Shown here one piece after another: positions 1-9,058 of a DNA stretch of 64,000 nt. Each line of letters starts with the position of its first letter. Position 1 is the first letter of the stretch. A model generated the notes under the pieces. That model ran no database searches, was not told the origin of the DNA, and saw nothing but the letters and a program-made list of their open reading frames with translations. Source of the DNA: Caldovatus sediminis. GTDB taxonomy: Bacteria; Pseudomonadota; Alphaproteobacteria; Acetobacterales; Acetobacteraceae. The stretch covers positions 1 through 64,000 of the forward strand of contig NZ_BMKS01000011.1 of NCBI RefSeq assembly GCF_014644455.1, written 5' to 3'. The translations under genes were made by a program, and so were the position numbers.

Positions 1-2
1 AC

Positions 3-707
3 CGGGTCGGGCCCTTCCCGGCGCGGGTGACGGGCTGGCGGCTGTCGCCGGACGGCGGCGTGGACCTGACGCTCGCCGAGGAGGACGCGGCGGTTTGGGA
101 CTGGGACCCGGCGGTGGACGAGCGCGCCACCGGCGACAGCCCCTCCGTCGTGCTGCCCAACCCCGGCGTCATCGCCGCGCCGGCGGCCATCACCGTCGAG
201 ACGCCGCTCGGCAGCGGGTTCGCCGCCCTGGCGGTGTCCTGGGCGGCGGTCCCGAGCGCGCACCTCGCCGGCTATGAGGTCGAGTTCCTGCCCGCCTCGG
301 TCGCCACCTGGCAGGGCTACGGGGCGGGGCTGGGCGCCACCGCGGCCGCGATCCCCTCCGCCGAGCCGACCGCCGTCCGGGCGCGCGCCGTGGCCCGAAG
401 CGGGGCGGTGTCGGGCTGGCGCACCGCCCCGGTGCCGGCCACCGTCTCGGTGCCGACGGCGACCGGCATTGCGGGCGGGGTGCGGATCTCCGGCGGCTTT
501 CCGGCCGACGCGGTGAAGCTGCAGATCTTCGAGGCCGCCTCGAACAGCCTGGCCGCCGCCAACAAGCTCCCGACCGAGCCGAACAGCCTGTTCTTCGACC
601 GCACCGGGCTCACTGCCGGCCAGACCCGCTGGTACTGGCTGCGCGCCGTCTCGGCCGAGGGGAACGTCTCGGCCCTCGCCGGGCCCGTCTCCGCCACCGC
701 CCTCTGA
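3..707 (+). CDS. Phage-type tail tip protein, C-terminal part (cut by window edge)
   Basis: The reading frame is open from the first bases of the window, so the GTG at 27 is probably internal and the gene starts further left. The visible part begins with a segment typical of the end of large phage or GTA tail-tip proteins (FPARVTGWRLSPDGGVDLTL, then a Trp/Asp-rich stretch). It continues into two fibronectin-type-III-like beta domains (roughly residues 50-140 and 145-226) rich in Ala, Val and Ser. Such proteins form the distal tail and contact the host surface. A tailspike-like gene follows 12 nt after the stop, which supports a tail module. Whether this is a prophage, a GTA or a tailocin cannot be told from the C-terminus alone. 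Confidence 0.7.
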   Translation, partial: RVGPFPARVTGWRLSPDGGVDLTLAEEDAAVWDWDPAVDERATGDSPSVVLPNPGVIAAPAAITVETPLGSGFAALAVSWAAVPSAHLAGYEVEFLPASVATWQGYGAGLGATAAAIPSAEPTAVRARAVARSGAVSGWRTAPVPATVSVPTATGIAGGVRISGGFPADAVKLQIFEAASNSLAAANKLPTEPNSLFFDRTGLTAGQTRWYWLRAVSAEGNVSALAGPVSATAL

Positions 708-719
708 TCTGGAGGCGCC

Positions 720-2549
720 ATGCCCGCCCGCATCGACGACCTGCTGGTGCTGAACCAGCACATCTCCAAGACCGAGCTCGGAAAATACCTGCGCGACCGC
801 GAGGCGGTGCTGCCCCGCGACTTCGGCGGGCTCGGGGACGGCGTGGCCGACGACCGCGCCGCCATCCAGGCCGCCTTCGACCGGGCCGCCGCGGACGGCA
901 AGATGGCGGTGATCCCGCCCGGCACCTGGAACGTCTCCGGCGGTGTCACGCTCGGCGGCGGCGCCCGCGGCCTGATCATGCGCGGGGTGCTCCGCTACAC
1001 CGGCACCGCGCCCGCGACGGTGCTGACCCTCGGCGATGGCGGCACCATCCGCAACGGCGAGAAGCTCTATGCCAACCTGCAGGTGGTGCGGCAGACCCAG
1101 TCCGACTGGAGCAGCGAGGCCGACATCGGCATCCTGGCCCGCAACCTGGATGCCAGCGTGCTCGATGTCCGCCTGGTGCAGGGCTTCACCATCGGCCTGC
1201 GAACCCTCGGGGACGGCCGCGGCTTCGAGGACAGCACGCTCCATCTGCACCGCTTCCTCAACAACAGGATCGGGCTCGACGTCCACTGCGCGACCGCGAC
1301 CGCCTGGAACACCTCGGTCCGCTACTACGGCGGGCACTTCGCCTGCGCGACCGGCATCAACCTCAGCCTGGACCGCTTCGGCATCCGCCTCTCGGCGGAG
1401 CCGGGGGCCTACACGAACCACAACCGGCACGTCTTCGACGCGCCGAACTTCGAGCTGCGCCAGCTCGATCCCAATATCGCCATCCCCTTCCTGAACGAGA
1501 CCAATGGCAGCGCCATCATCGGCCGGGCGCTGCGGATGGAGGCCTGCTCGCCCATCGTCGCCCGGCACACCGGCGCGGCGCAGGACTGCGAGTACGAGGT
1601 CGCCTGGGCCAACACCTATCAGGTCGGCATCGACTACGCCGCGACCGCCACCCGCTGCGGCAACGCCGTCCTCAACCGCCACCGCGCCCCGGCCTCGCGC
1701 CACCTCCGCCTGCTCGGCGGCGTGCCGAACCTCCGCGCCGCCGCCTTCCGCCACAGCGCCACCGAGGTCGGGGTGGAGGGCCTGGCCGCGGTTGCCACCT
1801 CGACCACCGCCGCCACCACCCTGGCCGGGCTGTCCTTCAACGGCCTGGACGACATCACGCCGACCGGCCGCGGGCTGCGGCTGGAGGCGCAGCGGGGGCT
1901 GGCCTTCGTGGTGGACTGCTCGCAGGCGAAGGAGTTCGCGCTCGCCCACTGGCTGGTCGGCGGCGCCGATGGCGGGCGGCTGTTCGTGCGCTGCTTCGAC
2001 GCCGGCATGGCCGTCCGGGAGAACATCGCCGGCGACGTGCTGGCCTCGCTGACCACCATGCAGTGGAACACCCCCTCCAAGGCCTGGACCGGCGGCGCGG
2101 TGATGGCGGACGCCTCGCTGAACCGGCGCATGACGGTGCGCCTGGCCGAGCCAGTCGCCTTTGCCCAGATCGGCATCGTCGGCTTCGACGGCCAGATCGA
2201 GCTCGAGGCGCTGCGCCTCTACGGCCTGCCGGAGCACGCCCCGGCGCTGCTCTGCGGCACGCCCGCCCTGCCGGTCGGACAGCGGGAGTTCGTCGCGGAG
2301 ACCAGCTGGGACCTGCCCTCGCTCGCGCCGGGTGCAACCAGCCTGCTCGACGTCACGATCACCGGCTGCCGGCAGGGCGACCTGGCCGACGCGGCGCTGG
2401 CCTCCTCGACGCGCTTCATCGAGCTCGACGCCGCCGCCTGGACCACCAACACGGTCCGGGTGATGGCGCGCAACATCTCGCCCTCCGCCACCTTCGACCT
2501 CACCGCGGCGACGCTCTCCGTCGCGGTGACGAAGCGGCGGATGCCGTAG
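720..2549 (+). CDS. Tailspike-like protein with pectate-lyase-type beta-helix
   Basis: 609 aa, starting 12 nt after the tail gene with GGAGG upstream of the ATG. Around residues 38-80 it has the signature of Pectate_lyase_3 or tailspike N-termini: FGGLGDGVADDRAAIQAAFD, then an IPPGTW turn. This is followed by a long region of short beta repeats expected of a right-handed parallel beta-helix. Phage tailspikes with this fold bind or cleave host polysaccharide; no catalytic residues can be assigned here. The last ~100 residues look like a separate beta-sandwich. It is convergent with dnaE2, 36 bp away, and no lysis gene follows inside the window, so the phage-like module ends here. Confidence 0.75.
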   Translation: MPARIDDLLVLNQHISKTELGKYLRDREAVLPRDFGGLGDGVADDRAAIQAAFDRAAADGKMAVIPPGTWNVSGGVTLGGGARGLIMRGVLRYTGTAPATVLTLGDGGTIRNGEKLYANLQVVRQTQSDWSSEADIGILARNLDASVLDVRLVQGFTIGLRTLGDGRGFEDSTLHLHRFLNNRIGLDVHCATATAWNTSVRYYGGHFACATGINLSLDRFGIRLSAEPGAYTNHNRHVFDAPNFELRQLDPNIAIPFLNETNGSAIIGRALRMEACSPIVARHTGAAQDCEYEVAWANTYQVGIDYAATATRCGNAVLNRHRAPASRHLRLLGGVPNLRAAAFRHSATEVGVEGLAAVATSTTAATTLAGLSFNGLDDITPTGRGLRLEAQRGLAFVVDCSQAKEFALAHWLVGGADGGRLFVRCFDAGMAVRENIAGDVLASLTTMQWNTPSKAWTGGAVMADASLNRRMTVRLAEPVAFAQIGIVGFDGQIELEALRLYGLPEHAPALLCGTPALPVGQREFVAETSWDLPSLAPGATSLLDVTITGCRQGDLADAALASSTRFIELDAAAWTTNTVRVMARNISPSATFDLTAATLSVAVTKRRMP

Positions 2550-2584
2550 CCGGCAGTCACGCCCCTGGCCCTCTCCGGCGACCA

Positions 2585-5500
2585 CTACCGGAAGTCGCGG
2601 CTCGCCGGCAGCCTGGCGCGGGGTGGCCGGCGCGCGCCGGGCTCGGGGCGCCGGACCTCGTCCGCGCGCCCCAGGCTGCGCGCCGCCCAGGCGGCGTCCC
2701 CGCGCTCCGGGGCCTCCTCCCCCTGCGGCAGGCCGTCCAGCAGATCGGAGCGGTCGGTCAGCCGGCGGACGATGAGGTGGATGATCGGCACCTCGGCGTG
2801 CTCCGCCTCCCGCTCCACCCGCCCCTCGACCAGCAGCAGGCGGGCCGAGACCAGCGCCGCCCGGTCGCGCGCCGCCACGTCCGGATAGACGACGAGATTG
2901 CCGATCCCGTGCTCGTCCTCGACGGTGACGAAGACGATGCCCTTCGCCGTGCCCGGCCGCTGGCGGATCAGCACCAGCCCGGGCAGCCGGAGCCGCGCCC
3001 CCGGCCGCGCCGCCTGCAGCCGCCGCGTGTCGGCGCAGCCCAGGCGGTCGAGCATGGGCCGCAGCAGCGCCAGCGGGTGCCGCCGCAGGCTCAGCCCGGT
3101 GGCCAGGTAGTCGTCCACCACCGCCTCCCCCTCGGACTGGGCGGGCAGGGTGACGGCGGGCTCCGGGAGCAGCGGGGAGCGGTCCGCCATCGCCGCCTCC
3201 GCCGCGCCGCCGGCGATGGCGAAGAGCGGCAGGTCCCGCGGGCCGCCGGCCACGCCGCGCGCCTCCCACCCGGCGCGCCGGCGGTCGGCGCCCAGGCCGG
3301 CGAAGGCGTCCGCCGCGGCCAGCGCCTCCAGGGCGCGGCGGCCGACGCCGGCGCGCAGGGCGACCTCCTCCACCGCGCCGAAGGGCACGCCGTTGCGCGC
3401 GCGCCGGGCGGCGACGATGGCCCGCGCCTCCGCCTCCGGCAGCCCCGCCACCAGCCGCAGGCCGAGCCGCAACGCCAGGCCGCCGGCGCTGTCCGCAGCG
3501 TCCTCCAGCGTGCAGTCCCACTCGCTGGCGTTCACGTCCACCGGGCGGACTTCCACCCCGTGCGCGCGCGCGTCGCGCACGATCTGCGCCGGCGCGTAGA
3601 AGCCCATCGGCTGGGAGTTCAGCAGCGCGCAGGCGAACACCGCCGGGTGGTGGCACTTGATCCAGGCCGAGGCGTAGACGAGGTGGGCGAAGCTCGCCGC
3701 GTGGCTCTCCGGGAAGCCGTAGGCGCCGAAGCCCTCGATCTGGGCGAAGACCCGCTCGGCGAAGGCCGGCTCGTAGCCGCGCCGGACCATGCCCTTCACC
3801 AGCTTGTCGCGGTAGCGGCTCACGCCGCCCGCCCGCCGGAAGGTGGCCATCGCGCGGCGGAGCTGGTCGGCCTCCTCCGGCGTGAAGCCGGCGGCGACGA
3901 TGGCCAGGCGCATCGCCTGCTCCTGGAACAGCGGCACGCCGAGCGTCTTGCCGAGCACCCGCTCCAGCTCGTCGGCCGGGCCATGCTCCGGGGCGGGGGA
4001 TGGGTAGTCGGGCTGCTCCAGCCCCTGCCGCCGACGCAGGTAGGGGTGCACCATCGCGCCCTGGATCGGCCCAGGACGGACGATCGCCACCTCGACCACC
4101 AGGTCGTAGAAGGTCTCGGGCCTGAGGCGCGGCAGCATCGCCATCTGCGCCCGGCTCTCCACCTGGAACACGCCGAGGCTGTCGGCCCGGCGCAGCATGG
4201 CGTAGGTCGCGGGGCAGTCGCGCGGCAGCGCGGCGAGGTCGAGATCGAGCCGCGCGTGCCGCCGCAGCAGGTCGAAGGCGCGGCGCAGGCAGGACAGCAT
4301 GCCGAGGCCCAGCACGTCCACCTTCAGGATGCCGAGCGCGTCGATGTCGTCCTTGTCCCATTCCAGGACTGTGCGGCTTTCCATCGCCGCGTTCGTGACC
4401 ACCGCCAGCTTGGTGAGAGGGCCGCGGGTGATGACGAAGCCGCCGACATGGGTGGCGAGATGGCGGGGGAAGTCGAGCAGCTCCTCGGCCAACTCCAGCG
4501 TCATGGCCAGGCGCGGATCCGCGACGTCCAGCCCTTCGGCTTTGGCCAGTGCGGCGAGGCTCATCTCCCGCCCCGGTCCCCAGCTCGCCTTGGCGAGGCG
4601 CGCCGTGATGTCCTCGGTGAGGCCCATGGCCTTGCCGACCTCGCGGATGGCGCTGCGCGGGCGGTAGCGGATGACGGTGGCGCAGATCGCCGCGCGGTCG
4701 CGGCCGTAGCGCTCGTAGAGGTGCTGGATCACCTCCTCGCGCCGCTCGTGCTCGAAGTCGATGTCGATGTCGGGCGGTTCGCCGCGGGAGGCCGAGACGA
4801 AGCGCTCGAACAGCAGGTCGTGCCTGGCCGGGTCCACCGCGGTGACGCCGAGGACGTAGCAGACGGCGGAGTTCGCCGCCGAGCCGCGGCCCTGGCAGAG
4901 GATGCCCCGCGTCCGCGCGAAGCGGACGATCTCGTGCACGGTCAGGAAGTAGGGCGCGTAGCCGAGTTCGCGGATGAGGCGCAGTTCGTGCGCGACGCGG
5001 CCACGGATGTCCTCCGGGGCGCCGTGCGGCCAGCGTTCGGCCAAGGCCTGCTCGACCCGCGCCTCCAGCGTCTCCTGCGCGCTGCGGCCGGGCTCCAGCA
5101 CTTCTTCTGGGTATTCGTAGCGCAATTGATCCAGCGAGAAGCCGGACGCCGCCTCCAGCACCCGCAGGGTGTTCGTCACGGCCTGCGGGTGCCGGGCGAA
5201 GAGCCGCGCCATCTCGGCGGGCGGCTTCAGATGCCGCTCGGCATTCGGCTCGGCGGCATGGCCCAGCGCGTCCACGGGGGTGCGCAGCCGAATGGCGGTG
5301 AGCACATCGGCGAGCCGCCGCCGCGCGGGGTGATGGTAGCGCACATCGCCGGTGGCGAGCAGCCAAGTGCCGGCCCGGGCTGCCATCTGCGCCAGCCGAT
5401 CCAGCCGCCGCTGGTCGTCCCCCCGGTAGGTGCAGGCGACGGCCAGCAGCAGCGGCAGGGCCAGGCGGCCCCGCAGCGCCATGGCATCGGCGCGCAGCCG

Positions 5501-5908
5501 GACGGCGAAGGCGGCGTCCGGCTCCGCGGGCGGCACGGCCGCCAGCGCCCAGCCCGCGGCGGCGGCGAGCAGGTCGTCGCGCCCGAGCCGGCATTCGCCC
5601 TTGGGGGCCTGCATGCGCCCGTGCGAGAGCAGGGCGGTCAGCCGGCCATAGGCCGCTCGGTCCGTGGGCCAGGCGAGCCAGGTGCTGCCGTCCCGCAGGA
5701 CCAGGCGGCAGCCGACCACGAAGCGCAGCCTGGCCGCCTTGGCGGCGACATGGCCGCGCACCACCCCGGCCAGCGAATTGCTGTCGCAGAGCCCGAGCCC
5801 GGCGAGGCCGAGCGCCTGAGCGGTCTGCACCAGCTCCTCCGGATGCGAGGCCCCGTCGAGGAAGGAGAAGTTGGAGCGGGCGGCGAGTTCGGCAAAGGCG
5901 ATGGTCAT
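2585..5908 (-). CDS. dnaE2: Error-prone DNA polymerase III alpha subunit DnaE2
   Basis: 1107 aa, the usual length for DnaE2. The start is the ATG at 5908, which overlaps the imuB stop (ATGA) and gives the canonical N-terminus of the PHP domain (FAELAARSNFSFLDGASHPE). The polymerase core carries the acidic PDIDIDFEHERREE motif, followed by the helix-hairpin-helix region and an OB domain near the C-terminus (GLVLIRQRPGTAKG, EDEHG). DnaE2 is the catalytic subunit of the ImuA-ImuB-DnaE2 translesion mutasome, which bypasses lesions and causes damage-induced mutation. It is the last gene of an SOS operon. Upstream in-frame codons to 6097 lie inside imuB and do not match the family. Confidence 0.95.
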   Translation of the reverse strand: MTIAFAELAARSNFSFLDGASHPEELVQTAQALGLAGLGLCDSNSLAGVVRGHVAAKAARLRFVVGCRLVLRDGSTWLAWPTDRAAYGRLTALLSHGRMQAPKGECRLGRDDLLAAAAGWALAAVPPAEPDAAFAVRLRADAMALRGRLALPLLLAVACTYRGDDQRRLDRLAQMAARAGTWLLATGDVRYHHPARRRLADVLTAIRLRTPVDALGHAAEPNAERHLKPPAEMARLFARHPQAVTNTLRVLEAASGFSLDQLRYEYPEEVLEPGRSAQETLEARVEQALAERWPHGAPEDIRGRVAHELRLIRELGYAPYFLTVHEIVRFARTRGILCQGRGSAANSAVCYVLGVTAVDPARHDLLFERFVSASRGEPPDIDIDFEHERREEVIQHLYERYGRDRAAICATVIRYRPRSAIREVGKAMGLTEDITARLAKASWGPGREMSLAALAKAEGLDVADPRLAMTLELAEELLDFPRHLATHVGGFVITRGPLTKLAVVTNAAMESRTVLEWDKDDIDALGILKVDVLGLGMLSCLRRAFDLLRRHARLDLDLAALPRDCPATYAMLRRADSLGVFQVESRAQMAMLPRLRPETFYDLVVEVAIVRPGPIQGAMVHPYLRRRQGLEQPDYPSPAPEHGPADELERVLGKTLGVPLFQEQAMRLAIVAAGFTPEEADQLRRAMATFRRAGGVSRYRDKLVKGMVRRGYEPAFAERVFAQIEGFGAYGFPESHAASFAHLVYASAWIKCHHPAVFACALLNSQPMGFYAPAQIVRDARAHGVEVRPVDVNASEWDCTLEDAADSAGGLALRLGLRLVAGLPEAEARAIVAARRARNGVPFGAVEEVALRAGVGRRALEALAAADAFAGLGADRRRAGWEARGVAGGPRDLPLFAIAGGAAEAAMADRSPLLPEPAVTLPAQSEGEAVVDDYLATGLSLRRHPLALLRPMLDRLGCADTRRLQAARPGARLRLPGLVLIRQRPGTAKGIVFVTVEDEHGIGNLVVYPDVAARDRAALVSARLLLVEGRVEREAEHAEVPIIHLIVRRLTDRSDLLDGLPQGEEAPERGDAAWAARSLGRADEVRRPEPGARRPPRARLPASRDFR

Positions 5909-7455
5909 GGCAGGTGGCCATGCAGCAGCCAGCGCGCCGCCTCCGGCGGACCGGTGCGGCAGACCCAGAGCCGCACACCGGAGGCAAGCTCCACCCGGTA
6001 GTAGTCGCGCCGCCGCAGATCGGGGCGAGCCCGCCACCACTCCGGCTCCAGCCGCAGCGGCCCTTCCGCCCAGTGCAGGCGGTGCGCCATGCCGCACCAG
6101 CGCAGCAGTGAGGGCGGATCATCCGACAACAGGGCCATGGCCTCCAGCGGCTCCGGCTGACGCCGCAGCAGGACTGGCAGCCCCGGCGTTGCCCATCCCG
6201 CCGGCATGGCCGGGACGGGCGCGTGCGGGTCGAGGGCGGCGACCGCGCGTTCCGGCCAATGGCTGGCGACGGGCGCGACCCGGTGCACCCGCAGCCGCTG
6301 CGCCAGGCGATCGAGCAGTTGCGCCAGGGCCTCGGCCATTGCTGCCGCATCGTGCCGGCCGCCGATCTCGAGACCAGTCTGCGTGCCCGCCGCCATCGGC
6401 TCCGTCGCCCGCGCCTCGAGCATCATTCGCTCGAAGCCGAGACCGGGCTCCAGCTGCTCCAGCCGCTCGGCAAAGAGCCGGCGGAGATGCGCCGGCGCAC
6501 GCGTCGGCTGGCCGGTGCCGATCGCCACCTCCTGCACCACGCCATCCACCCTCCAGGCCGAGAGCACGATGCGCCGCGCGCCCAGCCCCGTCTGCCGCAG
6601 CCGGGCGCAAAGCGCCGCGAGCAGCCGGTCGAGCACCGCGTCGATGCTGGCGCGGGTGATGATCGGCTCCAGCAGATCCCGGGCGACGGTGAGGTCTGGC
6701 GGTGCGGTCGCAGGCCGGATGGCGGTCCGCCGCTGCCCGGTCACCGCATCGAGCCGGTCCATCAGCTCCGGCCCGAAGCGCCGGACAAGCGGGGCGCGGG
6801 GCTGGTCGAGCAGGTCGCGCACCCGGCGCAGGCCCAGGCGGGCGAGGTCCGCCAGCATGGCCGGGGGCAGCCGCAGGGCAGGCCCGAGCGGCAGCGGCGC
6901 CGCCACCGCTGCCTCGATGCCGGAGACCACCACCGGATTGTCCAGCCGGGCCCGTGCCAGGGCGGCGCTGGTCGCGGCGGCGCCGGCCACCGCACCGCGG
7001 GTGGCGATGCCCGCCCGCTGCAGCCGGGCCAGCGCGTCGCGCAGCAGGTCTGCCTCGCCGCCGAGCAGATGGGCGCAGCCGGTGATGTCGAGTAGCAGCC
7101 CATCAGGCGGATCAGTGGCAGCGAGCGGGGTATAGCGCCGCGCCCACAGCGCGAGAGCCTGCAGCGCCTGGGCATCGCCATCCGGGTCGGCAGGACGGAG
7201 CACCAGATCGGGCGCGATCGCCTCGGCATCGGCCAGCGCCTGCCCGGGCCGGAGGCCGATGGCTGCCGCGGCTTGGTCCACGGCCACCAGCACGCGACGG
7301 CTGCCGGAGGCCGCCCAGGTGGCGAGCGGCTGGTCGGTGGGCAGATCCGGCTCTGCCCGGCGGATCCGGTCGGTGGCGAGGCAGGGCAGGTGCAGCGCCA
7401 GGAAGCGGCGCGATCCCGGTCCGCCCGCCGGCAGAAGGCAGGGCTGGCCCGTCAT
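5905..7455 (-). CDS. imuB: ImuB, Y-family-like mutasome protein
   Basis: 516 aa. The start ATG overlaps the imuA stop by 4 nt, and its own stop overlaps the dnaE2 start by 4 nt, so the three genes are translationally coupled. The N-terminus (RRFLALHLPCLATDRIRR) aligns with the first strand of Y-family polymerases but lacks the catalytic DMD acidic pair, as is known for ImuB. Helix-hairpin-helix-like and little-finger-like regions follow. ImuB is thought to link ImuA and DnaE2 to the beta clamp and has no polymerase activity itself. Gene order and the missing catalytic acids make the assignment firm. Confidence 0.93.
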   Translation of the reverse strand: MTGQPCLLPAGGPGSRRFLALHLPCLATDRIRRAEPDLPTDQPLATWAASGSRRVLVAVDQAAAAIGLRPGQALADAEAIAPDLVLRPADPDGDAQALQALALWARRYTPLAATDPPDGLLLDITGCAHLLGGEADLLRDALARLQRAGIATRGAVAGAAATSAALARARLDNPVVVSGIEAAVAAPLPLGPALRLPPAMLADLARLGLRRVRDLLDQPRAPLVRRFGPELMDRLDAVTGQRRTAIRPATAPPDLTVARDLLEPIITRASIDAVLDRLLAALCARLRQTGLGARRIVLSAWRVDGVVQEVAIGTGQPTRAPAHLRRLFAERLEQLEPGLGFERMMLEARATEPMAAGTQTGLEIGGRHDAAAMAEALAQLLDRLAQRLRVHRVAPVASHWPERAVAALDPHAPVPAMPAGWATPGLPVLLRRQPEPLEAMALLSDDPPSLLRWCGMAHRLHWAEGPLRLEPEWWRARPDLRRRDYYRVELASGVRLWVCRTGPPEAARWLLHGHLP

Positions 7456-8222
7456 GCGGAGGCGCCGCGGCTGGCCCTGGCGGCGGAGGCCGTCTCCTCC
7501 CGCTCGAGATCCAGCCGCCCCTCGGCCGCGCGCCAGGTCACCGCCCAGGGGCCGCCCGGCGTCCCGCCGCGGACCCGCAGCAGTTCCAGCTGCCAGCGCG
7601 GCTCATCCAGGCCAGCCCCAGCCTGCGCCGTGGGCAGCGGCCCGATCCGCCAGCGTGTCACCGCCGCGGTGGGCGCCGGATGGGCGGTGTCCGGCCGCAG
7701 CAATAGGCCGAGCGCTCCGCCCGCCTCGGCCGCCAGTTGCAGCCGGCGGGTCGCCGTCAGGTCCAGCCTATTGTCGCCCTCCGGATTTGGCTCCCAGGTC
7801 AGGGCCAGCACCGCGCCGGTCACCGCGGGGCAGCGCAGCGCCTCCTCCATCGCCCAGAGCGCGTCCGGCCATCGCTCGGCCCGGACCAGGATCAGGTTGG
7901 CAGGGACCAATCCGCAGCGCGCGAGGCCCGGTGGCCAGGCCAGCAGTTCGTCCCTCCTGCCGGCGATCCAGAGGACGGTCCCGCCGGTGCGGGCCAGCAG
8001 CAGGGCGCAGAAGGCAGCGCCGCAGCCCGGGGCCATGGCCAGCACCTCATGCACCGCGGCGCGCGCCAGCCCGCCGCCGGGCAGCGGCAGGTCGTCGCAG
8101 ACCGGGATGGGGCGGGCCTCCTGCGGCGCTCGGCCCGTGCCTTCAAGTCGCGCCACGCGAGCGCGCAGGGTGGCGAGGATGGCAGCCTGATCGAGCGGGG
8201 CGTCGGGGGCGGCTGAGGACAT
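7452..8222 (-). CDS. imuA: ImuA, RecA/SulA-like mutasome protein
   Basis: 256 aa from the ATG at 8222 (MSSAAPDAPLDQAAILATLR). Longer in-frame extensions to 8723 have no family-like sequence and would run through the upstream small gene and the LexA box. The protein has a degenerate RecA-like core (ELLAWPPGLARCGLVPANLILVR and a C-terminal RWRIGP region) without a proper Walker A motif. ImuA is required with ImuB for DnaE2-dependent induced mutagenesis. The stop overlaps the imuB start (ATGA). Confidence 0.9.
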   Translation of the reverse strand: MSSAAPDAPLDQAAILATLRARVARLEGTGRAPQEARPIPVCDDLPLPGGGLARAAVHEVLAMAPGCGAAFCALLLARTGGTVLWIAGRRDELLAWPPGLARCGLVPANLILVRAERWPDALWAMEEALRCPAVTGAVLALTWEPNPEGDNRLDLTATRRLQLAAEAGGALGLLLRPDTAHPAPTAAVTRWRIGPLPTAQAGAGLDEPRWQLELLRVRGGTPGGPWAVTWRAAEGRLDLEREETASAARASRGASA

Positions 8223-8308
8223 CGGTGGTGCGTCCGCGAGGCCAGTGCGAATCTCCCGGCAGGATGAGGCCAAGCCTGTCGCCGCCTGGTGAGCGAGCGG
8301 GAAGCCGT

Positions 8309-8587
8309 CTATCCGGCGCCGTGCGGCGGCTGCGGTGCCTTGCGCATGACCACGAAATTCGCCCGCTCCAACTGCGCCGCGAGCTGCTCGGCCAGCAATG
8401 CGGCGGCCATCTCCCACACGCTGCCTCGGCGCGGCCGGCCCCGCTCGTCGAAGCGGAGCGCATAGGCCAGGGCCGAGGCGACGTCCGCTGGGTCCGCTGG
8501 CACCAAGGGCGTTGTCAGCGGGCCAGGAGCCGCAACCGTGCTGCTGCCTGGGGGTGGTTCGGGGTCGGGAGAATCGGACGGGCGCAT
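8309..8587 (-). CDS. Small protein at head of the imu operon
   Basis: 92 aa. It is the first gene downstream of the LexA box, which lies 26 bp before its ATG, and it sits 86 bp upstream of imuA. The N-terminal third is Pro/Ser-rich. The rest is a helical domain (ADVASALAYALRFDERGRPR, then WEMAAALLAEQLAAQLERAN) ending in FVVMRK. I do not recognise a named family. Position and strand indicate that it is co-induced with the mutasome genes. It may be an accessory or regulatory factor, but that is inference. Confidence 0.6.
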   Translation of the reverse strand: MRPSDSPDPEPPPGSSTVAAPGPLTTPLVPADPADVASALAYALRFDERGRPRRGSVWEMAAALLAEQLAAQLERANFVVMRKAPQPPHGAG

Positions 8588-8613
8588 GGCGGCCGACGAT
8601 GGCGAAGCAGAGC

Positions 8614-8628
8614 GAACGAATCAAGAAC
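8614..8628 (-). promoter_or_regulatory. LexA (SOS) box
   Basis: On the minus strand the sequence reads GTTCTTGATTCGTTC, a perfect direct repeat GTTC-N7-GTTC. This is the LexA operator known from Alphaproteobacteria, unlike the palindromic boxes of Gamma-proteobacteria and Gram-positives. It ends 26 bp before the first gene of the orf92-imuA-imuB-dnaE2 operon. It predicts SOS induction of all four genes. Confidence 0.85.
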
Positions 8629-9058
8629 AAACCACCGCGCCGCTGTTGCTCGCGAAGCAGACTGCATACTGAATCGCTTTGCTGGGCTGAGTGGGAGCGT
8701 ATGGGGGCACATCTCACCATCATGAACAGCAGCAGTGGGAACCTTCAGCAGGACGGCCTGGTCCAAGCATGTCCTCGAACACGTCAGCGGCCATCGGCTT
8801 CTGGGAAGAGGGCGTGCCGACACTCGGCCGTGCTGGGGTTCGTGGCATGGCACCGGCACGCCCTTCTCACCCGGGCCTGCCGTCTCATGGCAGCCCGCCG
8901 GCCGGGCCTATGCCGCCCGGCCTGGTGGGCTCCGCGCGGGTTCGCCGCCATCCCCACCACCGCGCTTGATCCGTCCCTCGTGCGGCGTCTCCCGCGGTCC
9001 CCGCGCTTATCGGGTCCGGGTCCCCATCCTGATGGCCGGCCCCGCCCGACCAACCGGC
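8629..9058. other. Non-coding boundary region with an inverted repeat
   Basis: No convincing gene. Open frames here are GC-driven and overlap each other. It holds a 10-bp inverted repeat (GGGCGTGCCG at 8810-8819 and its complement at 8854-8863, 34-bp spacer). It separates the SOS operon from the accessory island. Confidence 0.4.

Noticed and set aside
2063-6001. 1312-aa plus-strand open frame opposite dnaE2
   Set aside because: It is the antisense shadow of dnaE2 in GC-rich DNA: Arg/Pro/Gly-rich, no domain pattern, and the opposite strand has a full family match.
8810-8863. Inverted repeat as an attachment site of the island
   Set aside because: No matching copy was found at the other side of the island (around 15100), so there is no support for an att pair.
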